Notes: a model not told the origin generated them from the letters alone. Numbered from the stretch's first letter, positions 23,621 to 33,399 are shown. The stretch is DNA of 64,000 nucleotides from Trametes villosa (GCA_002964805.2 PUDQ02000020.1:124001-188000); one strand, 5' to 3'. Numbers and translations are program-made.

Positions 23621-26120
23621 CTACGCACACTCGAAGCTGTCTGCACTGTCCGGGTCCCCGCCCTTGTAGCGGATCGTCGTCGGGTACTACCGTCTCCCAT
23701 CAGCTTCAACCCACAAACGCCCCTCCCTGCACAAGCAGAGAGGGGCACGACGAAACGGAGAAGATAGGGGGACGGGGAAAGGACGCACCCTGCAGAGCGG
23801 GCGCGTGAACGCGACGCCGTTCGACGCGTTGTTCGCGGTGTACGCGGCGGCGGTGAGCGTGTCCGGCGCGACGCCGTCCTCGACCCAGCGCACCATCGCG
23901 GCGAGGATGTTGTGCTCGGGCGCGAAGGAGAGCGGCGGGCTCGCGTTCGACGCCTGCTCGACGGACCCGAACGCGTTTGCCGCGAACCCGCCGTGGCTGG
24001 CGCGCATCTCGTGTCAGCGTTCTGCGTCATTTGGCAGAGTGAAAGCAAGAGAGCGAATGGGGTGCTAAGGGAGGGCAGGGAGAAGAGGGGGAGGGAGGGG
24101 TAGAGGGAGGGCGCACCAGTGGTTCATGCCGGGGACGAGGAAGAGGCGGTAGAAGTCGTCGATGTCCATCGTCGTGTTCGCGCGCGTGAACTCGTGCACG
24201 GTCTCGTAGTAGTGCAGGCTGTTGCCCGGGCTGATCAGCTGGTCCGCCCAGCCGACGTACTGCAGCAGCTTCCCGTTGTGCGCCGGCCCTGCGAACGCCG
24301 TCAGGTTTGTCTTGATCGCCTGCCGGTGGTCGGATGGTGTCAGCGCGAAAGTTAAGAGAAAATGAGGATGGGGGCACTCACGTTCGACTGGCCGGGGTCG
24401 ATCTGGTCGGTGATCTTGAGAACGGTGGCATTGTAGTCGTGAATCTTGAAGCTCGTGTCACTGCGGTATCGTGAGCTTATCAACTTACATTAGCCAGCAA
24501 TAAAAGGCGGCTCACTTCAAGACCATAAACTGGAAGTAGCCGAGCCCGATGTCGAATTGCTTCTTGCCGACGAGGCCCTTGTAGTACTCCGTCTCGCCGC
24601 CCGGGTAGTACCCGCCGAAGACGTACGTCTGGTCCGCCTCGTAGTAATCTGCGTAAATTCGGTGCAGCGCGCTGATCTGGTCTGCGGTCAGACACGTCGA
24701 CGCGTTCTGCCCGGGGCGGCATGTGAGCGTCTCCGGGCGGAAGCTGTGCAGGTCGCATTCGAGAAGAAGGTTACGGTGGTGAGCCGCGAGGGGCGCGTTA
24801 CGCGACGAAGCGCGGCGTTTACGGCGCACCTGCACTTCCTGGGGTCGTTGATGATTCCGTCGGTCAGCTGTCTGGTGGTCAAGGCGTACTCGGGCATCCG
24901 TAGAAGAGCGGTTCACGCACCCCGTCGAGCGCGTCGCACTGCTTCATCACTTCAGGCGCAAGCACGTCGTTCCACATGTCCTCCGTGATGAAGTGCGGGG
25001 ACGTCGACGGCTGCGTGTTCAGGTTCATGTGGATCGACCACGCCTGCAGGTGCGTCTGCCAGTTCGCCGGGGAGCCCACGACCTGCGCGCCGACCGCGGT
25101 CAAGCGACCGCCCGCTGTCAGAAGCAACAGAACCTACGACTCCGTCGAAGTCCTCCGGGAAGTCCTGCACCTCTTTCAGCCTGCAGACGCCCGCGTGTTA
25201 GCCCAGTTCGCGCCCGCGCACGACGCGCGCGACACGCACCCCTGGCGCCCGCCTGCGCCGTCCCGCGATGCATCATCAGCGTGGGCCCGGTGCAATCAGC
25301 CGAGGAGCGCGTACCGGTCGAGCATCCGAGATAGTACGACCTGTTCGCGGGCCTGCCGTAGTACTGCTCCACGACCCGCTTGCCCGCGAGCACGCTCAGG
25401 TGCAGGGCCCGGTACCCCCAGTCGACGATCGCGTTCTAGAGGGGCGCAGATGGCGTAAGTGGGCGCCGGCCGAGCTAAGTCCACTGATACCGCGTCGCGT
25501 GCCCCACTCACGTCGTTGTGCGGCCCGGCCCACTCGCCGTCGTCCGTGTCGCCGTCGTGGCCCGTGTTCGTCGAGATGCCCGCGACTGCGCGCTGTTCAG
25601 CCCTGCTTCGCCAACGTCATCTCCGCGGCGGCACGACTCACATCCTTGTGGCACCGCGACATGCCCGAGCTCGGTCACGGTCACTGCGCAGCAGCAGGGG
25701 CACGTCCGGGTGAGAGCGGCGGGGACACAGCGGGCGGTCAGCGACAGACTTTGCACGATCGATCGAGATCGGTGGCGCACCTCCCCCAGCGAGCCCGCCG
25801 TTGCCGACGGTGAGGACGCGCCCGTTCCAGTCGTCGGGCAGCCAGACCTCGGCGAGCGCGGTCGAGCCGGCGGTCGCGTTCGTGGTGATGACGAGCTCGA
25901 CGCGGCAGAACGAGGGCAGGTTGGAGACATCGATGCTGGAGTAGACGTTCGAGATGTTCACGGGCGTATTCGCGGCGAAGTGCGTCGTCCCCGAGAACGC
26001 GACGCCCGCGAGAGGGTGCGGGCGCAGGCCGAAGGAGGTGCACGCATTCCGGGAGCCTGCGGTGATGGCTCCGGCGGTGATAGCGAGCCCGAGTAGGGCG
26101 AGAGCGGTAGGCAGGGACAT
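23621..26120 (-). CDS. Secreted tannase/feruloyl esterase family hydrolase, 13 exons
   Basis: Thirteen exons give a continuous 538-aa frame: 26120-25781, 25683-25642, 25585-25512, 25435-25315, 25252-25240, 25180-25138, 25082-24921, 24867-24830, 24743-24516, 24460-24382, 24319-24117, 23996-23789 and 23686-23621. The N-terminus MSLPTALALLGLAITAGAIT is a signal peptide. Family marks are EVWLPDDWNGRVLTVGNGG, GISTNTGHDGD, YYLGCSTGGRQGLKEVQDFP with the nucleophile serine near residue 191, VVGSPANW, DALDGLTDGII, CRPGQNASTC and the C-terminal LVPGMNHCHGG with the catalytic histidine. The enzyme should cleave feruloyl or galloyl esters outside the cell during plant-material decay; the exact substrate cannot be told. 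Exon 5 is only 13 nt and encodes the core of the GGRQG motif beside the active serine. Confidence 0.93.
25240..25252 (-). other. 13-nt microexon of the tannase/feruloyl esterase gene
   Basis: Minus-strand gcgggcgccaggg, flanked by CAG on one side and GTGCGT on the other. It supplies the bases for G-R-Q-G directly after the GCSTG nucleophile motif. Without it the frame is lost. Confidence 0.85.
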
Positions 26121-26176
26121 GGGAGACGTAGATGGGTATGCGCCCGATGGTCCTGAATGGGTGCCTGTCTGTGCGA

Positions 26177-26182
26177 TTTATA
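26177..26182 (-). promoter_or_regulatory. TATA box of the tannase/feruloyl esterase gene
   Basis: TATAAA on the minus strand, about 58 bp upstream of the start codon at 26120. Confidence 0.5.
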
Positions 26183-27196
26183 GCGCAGCACCCGGTGAGG
26201 GCTGCGAGGGTGACACCTCCCGGGCAATTCGGCAGGTCATCCTCCAGGAAGGCGGGTATCGTGCTCTGAGGAGGAGCCACCGGCGCGAGTGCGGCAGAGG
26301 CGGGGCAGGCAGATATGAACACGCACACATGGAAAACGATGCCCCATGATTCCTCCCTTCCCGCGCCGCCGCCCACGAACGACCCGATCGCGGACGGAGG
26401 ACCGTCCAAACGCCTCGGACGAGCAGCCTTATTACTCTCCTCTGGCATGTGATGAGGCCGCTGTTACACGTGTACAGGCCAGCGTCGCGAAACACAGCGC
26501 ACAGGGCATCGCGTCTGCGCCAAATGGCACACCTGGGCTCAGTTGCGGACACCTAGAAATTCCATCGTGAACGGGCGCGGACTTCACGGCAGATGGCCTG
26601 TCACTCACCATTCTCGCCGCTGATTACGGCGTAAACCTGCGGCACATCTTGAGCCACGTCCAGTGGAGATAGCGCGACGCTCTGCCGGCTGTCGGTACGG
26701 CCGTGAGGGGATCACTGGCTTTGAGGTCCCATGGCATCGTGGCCGACGTTCAGGTGTCCGCCTGCGATAGGTGCTGCTGGAGTCTACTGGCTCAACCTCA
26801 GGCACCGATGGTCACCTGGGGGCTTCTTATAAATAATTTGAAGGAGTGCCCACGGCGTGCATACCACGCACCTCTCGAGGGAGAAGGATCGAATGATAGC
26901 GTGTGCGATTGACGCCTTACGCAGACTGCGTGATCGCTGAAACACATCGCGATGTTCACACACGCACTTATAGTCTAAGATGACTGGCTCAGCGGAGAAG
27001 TGCCAGCGATGAACAACGTTGGACGTACCGAAGATTGAACGCCGTTCGGAATCACACAACATCTATGCGGCTATGCCATTGTGGCTGGGGTCGTTCTCAC
27101 ACGCCCCAAGGAAAGAGGCAGTTCAATATTCATATTATTGACGTAGACTGCCTACTACAAGTGCTATAGAAGAATGCATCGCGAAGCATCACTCAC
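26183..27196. other. Intergenic region containing the undefined 3' end of the snoRNA host transcript
   Basis: No protein gene was recognised. On the minus strand a good donor at 27196 closes the last defined host exon, so at least one more exon or an unspliced tail should lie below 27196. I could not place it, and I saw no further C/D-box snoRNA with confidence. Confidence 0.4.
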
Positions 27197-27281
27197 CTCG
27201 GCACGTAGAGTTCATGAACATGAACTTGAATTGTCTGTAAAGACGAGGTCGTCAGTAACCTGCAAGACGGAAAGTTTTGAC

Positions 27282-27370
27282 AGCGGTTCAGAAAGAAAAT
27301 GTGTCAATCAAGGCCGCAGCTCAGCAACAGCTTCTAGTTGATATTGTGAAGAGATAAACTCATCCGCACC
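27282..27370 (-). ncRNA. Probable C/D-box snoRNA with unassigned target (intron 5)
   Basis: C-box-like CGGATGA (27366-27360), a possible C' TGATTGA, CTGA motifs at 27324-27321 and 27291-27288, and a terminal stem GCGG/CCGC. Twelve nt, TCTCTTCACAAT, are complementary to ATTGTGAAGAGA of 25S rRNA, just downstream of the snR78 target. No clear D' box follows this stretch, so no methylation site is assigned. Confidence 0.6.
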
Positions 27371-27499
27371 AAACGTAAAACGAAGACATATGGAATAGCA
27401 CACTCACCAGGTATGTTCACGATGGAGATCCAGCAGCGCGCGAGTTGAGAGGAAGGGATCTGGAAAAATCATGAGCAAGATATTCTAAAGCATATCCGA

Positions 27500-27595
27500 G
27501 AAGAATCAGATGGGGTTGCCCGAAGTAATTGAGCTGTGGCGGGCACTTTCGGCAGTGATAGTACGAAGACCGTCGTGATAATAGCATCATAGAGA
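27500..27595 (-). ncRNA. snR73: C/D-box snoRNA, snR73 homologue (intron 4)
   Basis: C box ATGATGC (27590-27584) and D box CTGA (27509-27506). The guide TCACGACGGTCT pairs with AGACCGTCGTGA of 25S rRNA (plus-strand 27567-27578). With the degenerate D' box CGTA (27565-27562), the D'+5 base faces the C of AGACCG, which is yeast Cm2959, the site of snR73 (human U35). Confidence 0.8.
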
Positions 27596-27727
27596 GGCTA
27601 ACCGAAGCTGATACTCACCAATGATCAGAACGCATAGGAGGCGGCCGCGGCCAGCAGTAGTGGGGATGGAGGCGTTGCGAGAGACCTGAGAACGAGTGTA
27701 AGCGCCATGAAGATTGACAGAAACATG

Positions 27728-27830
27728 AGAAGCTCAGAGTTTTAAAAAAACAGCCGTGGAATTGTCATCATGAACCCGAGCGTCCTTAGACACTCGGTCA
27801 GGCGGTAATTCCTTTGTTGCATCACGGCAG
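27728..27830 (-). ncRNA. snR77: C/D-box snoRNA, snR77 homologue (intron 3)
   Basis: C box GTGATGC (27825-27819), D' box CTGA (27801-27798), perfect C' box ATGATGA (27771-27765) and D box CTGA (27737-27734). The guide GGAATTACCGC directly upstream of D' is complementary to GCGGTAATTCC, the invariant 530-loop sequence of 18S rRNA. The fifth base pairs with the U that corresponds to yeast 18S Um578, the snR77 site. Confidence 0.87.
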
Positions 27831-27951
27831 ATGGAAAGGAGAGGCTACTCACAATTTGTTCTACAAACACCAGCTTCGCTTGTCTATTCGAGAAAAATCT
27901 GGTGGTAGACTGCGTCAGCAAGCAGATCGCATAACGTCGAAGCCAAGAAGA

Positions 27952-28038
27952 GCGATCAGTGGATTGACAGATATATGTTAACCATTGGGCCTTGGCCCTC
28001 AGATACTCTAGTTTGAAAAGTTTGGATCATCTCGTCGC
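27952..28038 (-). ncRNA. snR78: C/D-box snoRNA, snR78 homologue (intron 2)
   Basis: C box GAGATGA (28033-28027), D' box CTGA (28002-27999), D box CTGA (27959-27956), and a short terminal stem GCGA/TCGC. The guide TCAAACTAGAGT upstream of D' is complementary to ACTCTAGTTTGA in 25S rRNA (plus-strand 28005-28016). The D'+5 rule points to the U of GACUCUAG, yeast Um2421, guided by snR78. Confidence 0.85.
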
Positions 28039-28189
28039 AAAGTGGACGGACGGGAAATGCACAAGGTCGATGATACTCACCATGTCAATAAGCCTGTCCT
28101 CCTGCCATGCTCACTCGATGATGGTAGCGGCACATGTGTGTATTCTGCGGAAAGCAAGAAGTCAGTCAATGGGCAATGAAGCTTGACGA

Positions 28190-28290
28190 AAACCGATCAG
28201 TGTAACTATGACAAAAAAACTCGGTCATCGTGGACACCGCTTGGTAGAGCAGGCCACTCGAGGTAAACAGAAGATATCATCGCGTCGAAG
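28190..28290 (-). ncRNA. snR63: C/D-box snoRNA, snR63 homologue (intron 1)
   Basis: C box GCGATGA (28283-28277), C' box ACGATGA, and D box CTGA (28200-28197). The 11 nt upstream of D, GTCATAGTTAC, are complementary to GTAACTATGAC in the universally conserved helix-69 region of 25S rRNA. The fifth base above D pairs with the second A of GTAAC, which is yeast Am2256, the snR63 site (numbering from memory). Confidence 0.82.
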
Positions 28291-28405
28291 GATGCAAGAG
28301 AAGCGAAACTCACCAGTGAGAGATGTCCCGCCGCTGTCGCGCGCGATGAGCGACGCGGTCAACGACGAGCGAACGTTGGCCAAAAAATTCGAGACGCGTT
28401 TTCAT

Positions 28406-28577
28406 CACGCCCTGTTTAGGGCAGGTTCGTCAGCTGATCCAGCGCTTGTGCATGGTGCGACATTAGATAGACGCACGCTGTTAATCTTATCAGTAGATTC
28501 CGACCATGTCCTGTGTCCAACTGCTCCTGCGTCACCTCGGACGCGGTCGACTTCGGACATATCCTCCGCTAACCACC
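28406..28577. promoter_or_regulatory. Compact divergent promoter of the snoRNA host gene and the ABHD11-like gene
   Basis: Only 172 bp separate the first ATG of the host transcript (minus) from the hydrolase start codon (plus). Both transcription starts must lie inside or at the edges of this stretch. Confidence 0.5.
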
Positions 28578-29919
28578 ATGCCACGGCCAACTCCTTCTGT
28601 CTCGAGTCTCCTCAGGTCTACTCTCTCTGCAAGAAATACGCGTAATAGATGGCTACAAAGCCGAGCGGTGTCATCACAAGTCAAACCCGTGGAGCTACAC
28701 TTCGACAAGGTCGTACCTCCGGATGGTAACGAGACGCGAAACCCGCTGGTGATCCTGCACGGTCTGTTGTAAGTCGCACTACCCCACATAATTGTAACGT
28801 CTCCTGTAACGAAGGTATACACAGCGGTACCAAGAGGAACTGGGGTTCTCTGTCGAAGGCGTTCGTGAAGGAGCTCAACCGCCCAGTGTACACCTTGGTG
28901 AGTGCGGCCAGGCTCGTCGTGCGAACCTTGCCTGAATCTTTCGCGGTTAGGATCTTAGAAACCACGGAACATCCCCTCATGCAGAGCCGCACACATACTC
29001 AGCCATGGCCACTGACGTGCTCCAGTTCTGCCGGGCGCATTCCTTAACCAACATCTCCCTGCTCGGCCATTCAATGTACGCATTCCCTATGTCACCCTCA
29101 TATCATCTGATTTGCTTAATGCGTTGCAATGTCAGGGGAGGCAAGGTAGCCATGACAGTCGCACTGAATCCCGAACTACCATCCGACCTGCTCTCGCACC
29201 TCATAGTAGCGGACATCGCCCCCGCGCGCGGCGCGCTCTCGGATGAGTTCAAGGCGTACATCGGCGGCATGAAGAAGGTCGAAGAGAGCCATATCAAGAC
29301 GCGCCGTGACGCCGATCACCTCCTCCGCGAGGTCGAGCAGGTGCGTGCCGCGTGCCGCGCGACGTGAAGAGAGAAGGCGTGCCAGTGCTGATCGCCTCGC
29401 GCGCTGTGTGCTGCAGGACCCGATGACGCGCGCGTTCCTCCTTATGAACCTCGAGCATCCGACTGCGCACCACCCGCACCCGCTGCGGTTCCGCATACCG
29501 CTGGACATTTTGGGCAATGCCATACCTGAGCTTGGTAGCTTCCCTTATCTTCCTGGTGAGCGGACGTGGGAGGGACCGACGCTGTTCATCAAGGGCGAGA
29601 AGAGCAAGTACGTACAGTAACATGCTCAGCGGTCTTCGAGATTCATTCCTGATGGCATGCGCAGATACATCAACAGACATAACATAGACACCGCCAAGGC
29701 GTTCTTCCCGAACCTGGTGCTAGAGAAGTTGGATGCTAGCCATTGGGGTAAGTCCAGAACATATGCGTAGTATGAATCCATTTGCTGATACCCCTTACCC
29801 GTAGTACACTCCGAGCGGTAAGAGTAATCGTTTCACTTAGCTTACTTCCATACTAATGCCATCCTTACAGTCCCAACGAGTTCAAGGCACTCGTCACCGA
29901 CTTCATCAAGAGTCACTGA
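28578..29919 (+). CDS. ABHD11/Imo32-type mitochondrial alpha/beta hydrolase
   Basis: Eight exons: 28578-28768, 28825-28897, 28951-29075, 29136-29340, 29417-29607, 29665-29747, 29805-29817 and 29871-29919, for 309 aa with all phases consistent. The Ser/Arg-rich N-terminus (SVSSLLRSTLSARNTRNRWL) suggests a mitochondrial presequence. The fold marks are LVILHGLFGTKRNWGSLSKA (oxyanion hole), DLRNHGTSPH, the nucleophile GHSMGGKVAM (S near residue 129, joined across intron 3) and DASHWVHSERPNEF with the catalytic histidine. ABHD11 and yeast Imo32 are mitochondrial hydrolases; ABHD11 protects lipoylated 2-oxoglutarate dehydrogenase. Exon 7 is a 13-nt microexon coding V-H-S-E beside the catalytic histidine. 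Confidence 0.93.
29805..29817 (+). other. 13-nt microexon of the ABHD11-like gene
   Basis: TACACTCCGAGCG between GTAG and GTAAGA. It is needed to keep frame and encodes the residues directly after the catalytic histidine (SHW|VHSER). Confidence 0.85.
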
Positions 29920-30075
29920 ATGATACAATGTAGACATAGACTAGAGCATAATACAGCAAGCTAATACACAGTGCGCATATAAGGATACAACCAAGCGATG
30001 CTGACCTCTAAGGAACGCCGCCCCATAATACAATGCCACGACCCAGCCCATCGAAAAATACCACCATACACCCTC

Positions 30076-31767
30076 TCACATAGCGTACGCGCAGATCGAC
30101 TCCTCCGGCTCCCCCTCCGCGTCAGGCGTCTCCGCAGAGGCGCGGCAAGCGACGCTCTCCTGGGTGTTCAGGAGCTCGAGGATGTCCTCCAGGTTGCGCG
30201 AGTCCCGGCGTGCCTTCTCCACGACTTGCGAGTCGTCCGCCTCGCCCTCGTAGGCGTGGCTGATGAACGAGAACGGCGAGGAGCTGCTGGGCCGCGAGAC
30301 GAGCGACGGCGGCGTGACGACCCCTGTGCTCTCGTCGGAGTCGGAGGATGGGGAATCGGCCTCGGTGGAGGCTTCTTCGACGACGTGGTCTGCGGTGAGG
30401 CCTTCGAGTATGCCGGTCTTGTGGAGGAGGGTGATGATCTCGTCGAGCTGCTGCGACCGCCGTTGCTCCTTCTTCGTGCCCCCACCGCAGTCGTCGTTGA
30501 CCTCCTCGACGCCCTCCATTCCAACGTCCGGCTTCCCAATGGTGACGGTGGCCGACGACATCCTCTTGCACTCGTCTGATGGTGATAGGCACGAACTTCC
30601 AGTGCTGGCCGCTCGCCGATGCGCGAACGGGAACGTAGCAGGACGAGGGCGAGTGTGCGGGCGAGCGCGACGCAGGTGCTGGTACTGGGGGTGGGACGCA
30701 CGCCGTGCAAGCTCCTGCGGGAGGATGAGCGGGCGGAGTTTCGGCGCCGCGTGCGCGAGAATGGAGAGCGCCGTCGCCTGGGCGTCCGCGATCTCCCGCC
30801 GCGCGAACTTCTGCGGCAGCAGCAGCGGGCGGAGGCTCGGGTTCGGGGAAGCGAGCGTCCAGGTAGGAGACGCGGGCGGCACGGTAGCGGGAGAGAGGGC
30901 GGGAGAAGAGGGGGCGAGGTCAGGGGCGCGGCGATCGGGGCGCGGCGCGGAAGGGCCTGCGCGGCTGACGCTCGGGAGCAGAGGCGGGAGCGGCGCGGAC
31001 CCGGTAAGAGCGGATAGAGGCGCAAGGCGGAGGGAGGCGTCGACGAACACGCGCGTCTTCATGCGCTTCGCGGCCGGCCAGCCCTTCGCAGCGCGCGGCG
31101 GCTGCTTCCCGTACACGGACAGGTCGAACAGGTCCGGGTGCGGCCGCGCGTGCGCCGCGTCGAAGAAGTACGCGTCGTCGAAGAACGGCGGCGCCGCGCG
31201 CCCGAACGGGTCCTCGGCGTACTCGCGCTCCTCCGCCAGCGCGCCCGAGCCGGGGCTCATCGGCGTCGGCGTGCGCATGAAGTCGACGAGCCGCTGCGCG
31301 AAGCTCGCCGCGCTGTCGGGCGTGTGCGGCGTGAGCAGCCGCGGGCGCGTCGGGAGCGTAAGCGAGGGCGTGGACGTGGATGCCGTGGTGGGCGTGGGCG
31401 CGTCGAGGGAGAGCGCGGTGGTGGGGGTGAAGGCGGGCGCGCTCTGGAGGGCGAGGCCTTTGAGCCCGCGCCGCTCCGCGAGCGTGCTCCCTGGCTTCGA
31501 GGGGCCGGATACGGGGAGCAGGGTGAGCTGTTTGTAGCCGGAGCCTGGTAGCCCAGGGGAAGAAAGCAGTAGACAGTCCGATGACGCGAGGAGGGCTGGG
31601 CTGAACTGCGTGGGGGGCGACGAGATATCGAGAGCGATAGATGAAGAGCTGGCTGGAGAGTATAGCAGGCGAGGCGGCGAGCAGTAAGAGTGGTCGCATT
31701 CGGGAGAGAAGCACGTCGCGCCGTCGCTGCTCAAGACTGATGGCGCTGGAGAGGCCGCTGAGTCCAT
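30076..31767 (-). CDS. Hypothetical Ser/Pro-rich disordered protein, 563 aa, single exon
   Basis: One uninterrupted frame from ATG 31767 to stop 30076-30078. I do not recognise the family. The sequence is rich in Ser, Pro, Ala and Leu and mostly predicted disordered. It holds two pairs of short internal repeats: LRPLLLPQKFARRE / LRPLILPQELARRA around residues 310-370, and QQLDEIITLLHKTG / RNLEDILELLNTQE near the C-terminus, which look like amphipathic helices. The N-terminal PECDHSYCSPPRLLYSPASS and many SP/TP sites suggest phosphorylation. An intact 563-codon frame in DNA with many introns elsewhere supports a real gene. Function, perhaps regulatory, is not inferred further. Confidence 0.75.
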   Translation of the reverse strand: MDSAASPAPSVLSSDGATCFSPECDHSYCSPPRLLYSPASSSSIALDISSPPTQFSPALLASSDCLLLSSPGLPGSGYKQLTLLPVSGPSKPGSTLAERRGLKGLALQSAPAFTPTTALSLDAPTPTTASTSTPSLTLPTRPRLLTPHTPDSAASFAQRLVDFMRTPTPMSPGSGALAEEREYAEDPFGRAAPPFFDDAYFFDAAHARPHPDLFDLSVYGKQPPRAAKGWPAAKRMKTRVFVDASLRLAPLSALTGSAPLPPLLPSVSRAGPSAPRPDRRAPDLAPSSPALSPATVPPASPTWTLASPNPSLRPLLLPQKFARREIADAQATALSILAHAAPKLRPLILPQELARRASHPQYQHLRRARPHTRPRPATFPFAHRRAASTGSSCLSPSDECKRMSSATVTIGKPDVGMEGVEEVNDDCGGGTKKEQRRSQQLDEIITLLHKTGILEGLTADHVVEEASTEADSPSSDSDESTGVVTPPSLVSRPSSSSPFSFISHAYEGEADDSQVVEKARRDSRNLEDILELLNTQESVACRASAETPDAEGEPEESICAYAM

Positions 31768-33399
31768 GGCGGCTGAGTTGAAGCTCCCGGTCGTGGACTG
31801 TGGAGAGCCATCTAATAGCGTTCGCGTTCAGCAAGCTGTACCCGCCAGTGACAAGTTATCTTCGGTAAATGTAGGACATTACCAGATATGGGTGCGCAGT
31901 GCGGGGGTGGGACCGTCAAAGTGCTGTACGCGGTCGCAAGAGGCGGATGATCAGCGTCCAACAGAGCGTCCTGCCTCAGCTGCAGGGAGTTCCGCGAGTT
32001 CGGGGCGGAATCGAGGCGTCTGCCGTCCGTTGGTGGGACCGCATCCCTGGCGCGACGTTTGCCAGTGCCGGCGAGGAACTGCGAGGCTACGGCAAAGAAG
32101 CTCGTCATGCTGGGCGGGACGAGGGTGCTCGGAGGACTGCGGTAGTTGGCCCTTGACGGTTGCGGTCGAGAAGCTAGTGAGGCAGGCGGGATCGTATGCC
32201 GACGTGCCTGCTGAGGCTGACCACTGCGCAGCGAGGCTGGACCGGAGACTGCTAGTCCTCCCAGTGTCAGCCTCCTACGGTATGATGCCTCAGACTCGCC
32301 GGGCATCATCGCAGAACACCCTAGTTTTTCATATTTGGCGAGTCTTCGCAATGCTCAGCATATTCTCCTATGGTGGCGTAAGTATGATAATATGTTGGGG
32401 AAGTAGTGGGGACGTACCCCGATATTTGTTGACTGCCCGGATAGAGCGCGACTGCGGCAACTCCTACAACGCGACGCCTCTGTGAGCCGAAGGCCGCGTG
32501 GATGACACGCAACGCGATAGAGCCCAAGAAAAACATTATGAGAGACCAATCGTTTGAACGACGTTAATTTCGCGCATGCACCCGCGAAGGACGAGCGGGG
32601 CACGAAGAAACGATCGAGTGCGAGCGGAGCGCGCTACGACGGCTCGAGTCTCGCTTCGGATTCAGCTCATCAGTTTTCTGGGCATTTTCACTCCGGCCGC
32701 CTCGTGCTCTTGCTACTGCCCACCACGACCTGCGAATATCCTTCTCTGCCCAGTGCCCTATCTCCACCTGCCACTGCCAGCAACGCCGTTGCCTCGTTTT
32801 CTCTAAACATGCGCCCCCACCGCACGAGCAAGCCCAGATGATCAAGTGCACTGCCGTATGGGTCGTTTGCGCGCGGCACATCTCCAGACAAGCCCCGGCG
32901 GTACCACGCAGATGATCCCCGCTCGAATAGGAGGCCGCTGCGGCAACAGATGGGCTGCGTTGTGCGGGATCCGGGGGACGGGGAGGGAAGGAGGATGTGC
33001 GGACGGAGCATTGGGCGGGCTAGTGAGTGAATAGAGTTCGGCGTGGAGGATGAGTGCGATATGAACGCGTTCTTCTGCCATTGTCCAGATCTCGGCCACT
33101 TGTATCCTTCCCTCTTCGGTCGCTCCAGGTTCTCATGCCCGCTGACGCTGCAACACATGGCCTCCCCGCGACATTCCCCCTCCCTGCCGCGCTGCGGTAG
33201 CTGCAGCCTTCCTTCTTCCCGCCCCCTCCCTCATATACCCTCCTATCAGCCTCCTGATATCTCCCTTCACCTTCCTATCTCTTCCGTCGCACACGACATA
33301 CCCCCAGCGCAGGCCGACGAAGAGAGCAGAGAACAACAGTACGTCGTTGCTTGTCCCCTTGTGCTCAGCCACCGACGGGCGTCTTTTCCCCGAAAGGCC
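31768..33399. other. Divergent intergenic region, nothing recognised
   Basis: 1.6 kb between the start codons of two uncharacterised genes. No supported gene, repeat or RNA was seen. Short Ser/Arg-rich frames occur on both strands. Confidence 0.4.

Larger units (their letters stand above)
27197..28405 (-). ncRNA. Non-coding, multi-intron host gene for C/D-box snoRNAs
   Basis: Six small exons can be read on the minus strand: 28405(?)-28314, 28144-28081, 27909-27853, 27685-27619, 27459-27408 and 27259-27197. They are separated by five introns of 148-171 bp, each with a GTGAGT donor and a pyrimidine-CAG acceptor. Exons are 52-67 nt and the repeat length is regular (~211-234 bp). The longest reading frame from the first ATG (28405) closes within exon 2, so the spliced RNA is not protein-coding. 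Every intron contains C- and D-box motifs, and four hold guides complementary to known methylation sites in rRNA. This is the layout of a fungal snoRNA host gene: introns are released, debranched and trimmed to mature snoRNAs. The 5' end (28405 is only the first ATG) and the 3' end are not defined. Confidence 0.85.

Noticed and set aside
28405..28590. Open frame at the first exon of the snoRNA host as a protein gene
   Set aside because: The frame closes in exon 2 and the remaining exons do not extend it. The introns carry snoRNAs, so the transcript is read as non-coding.
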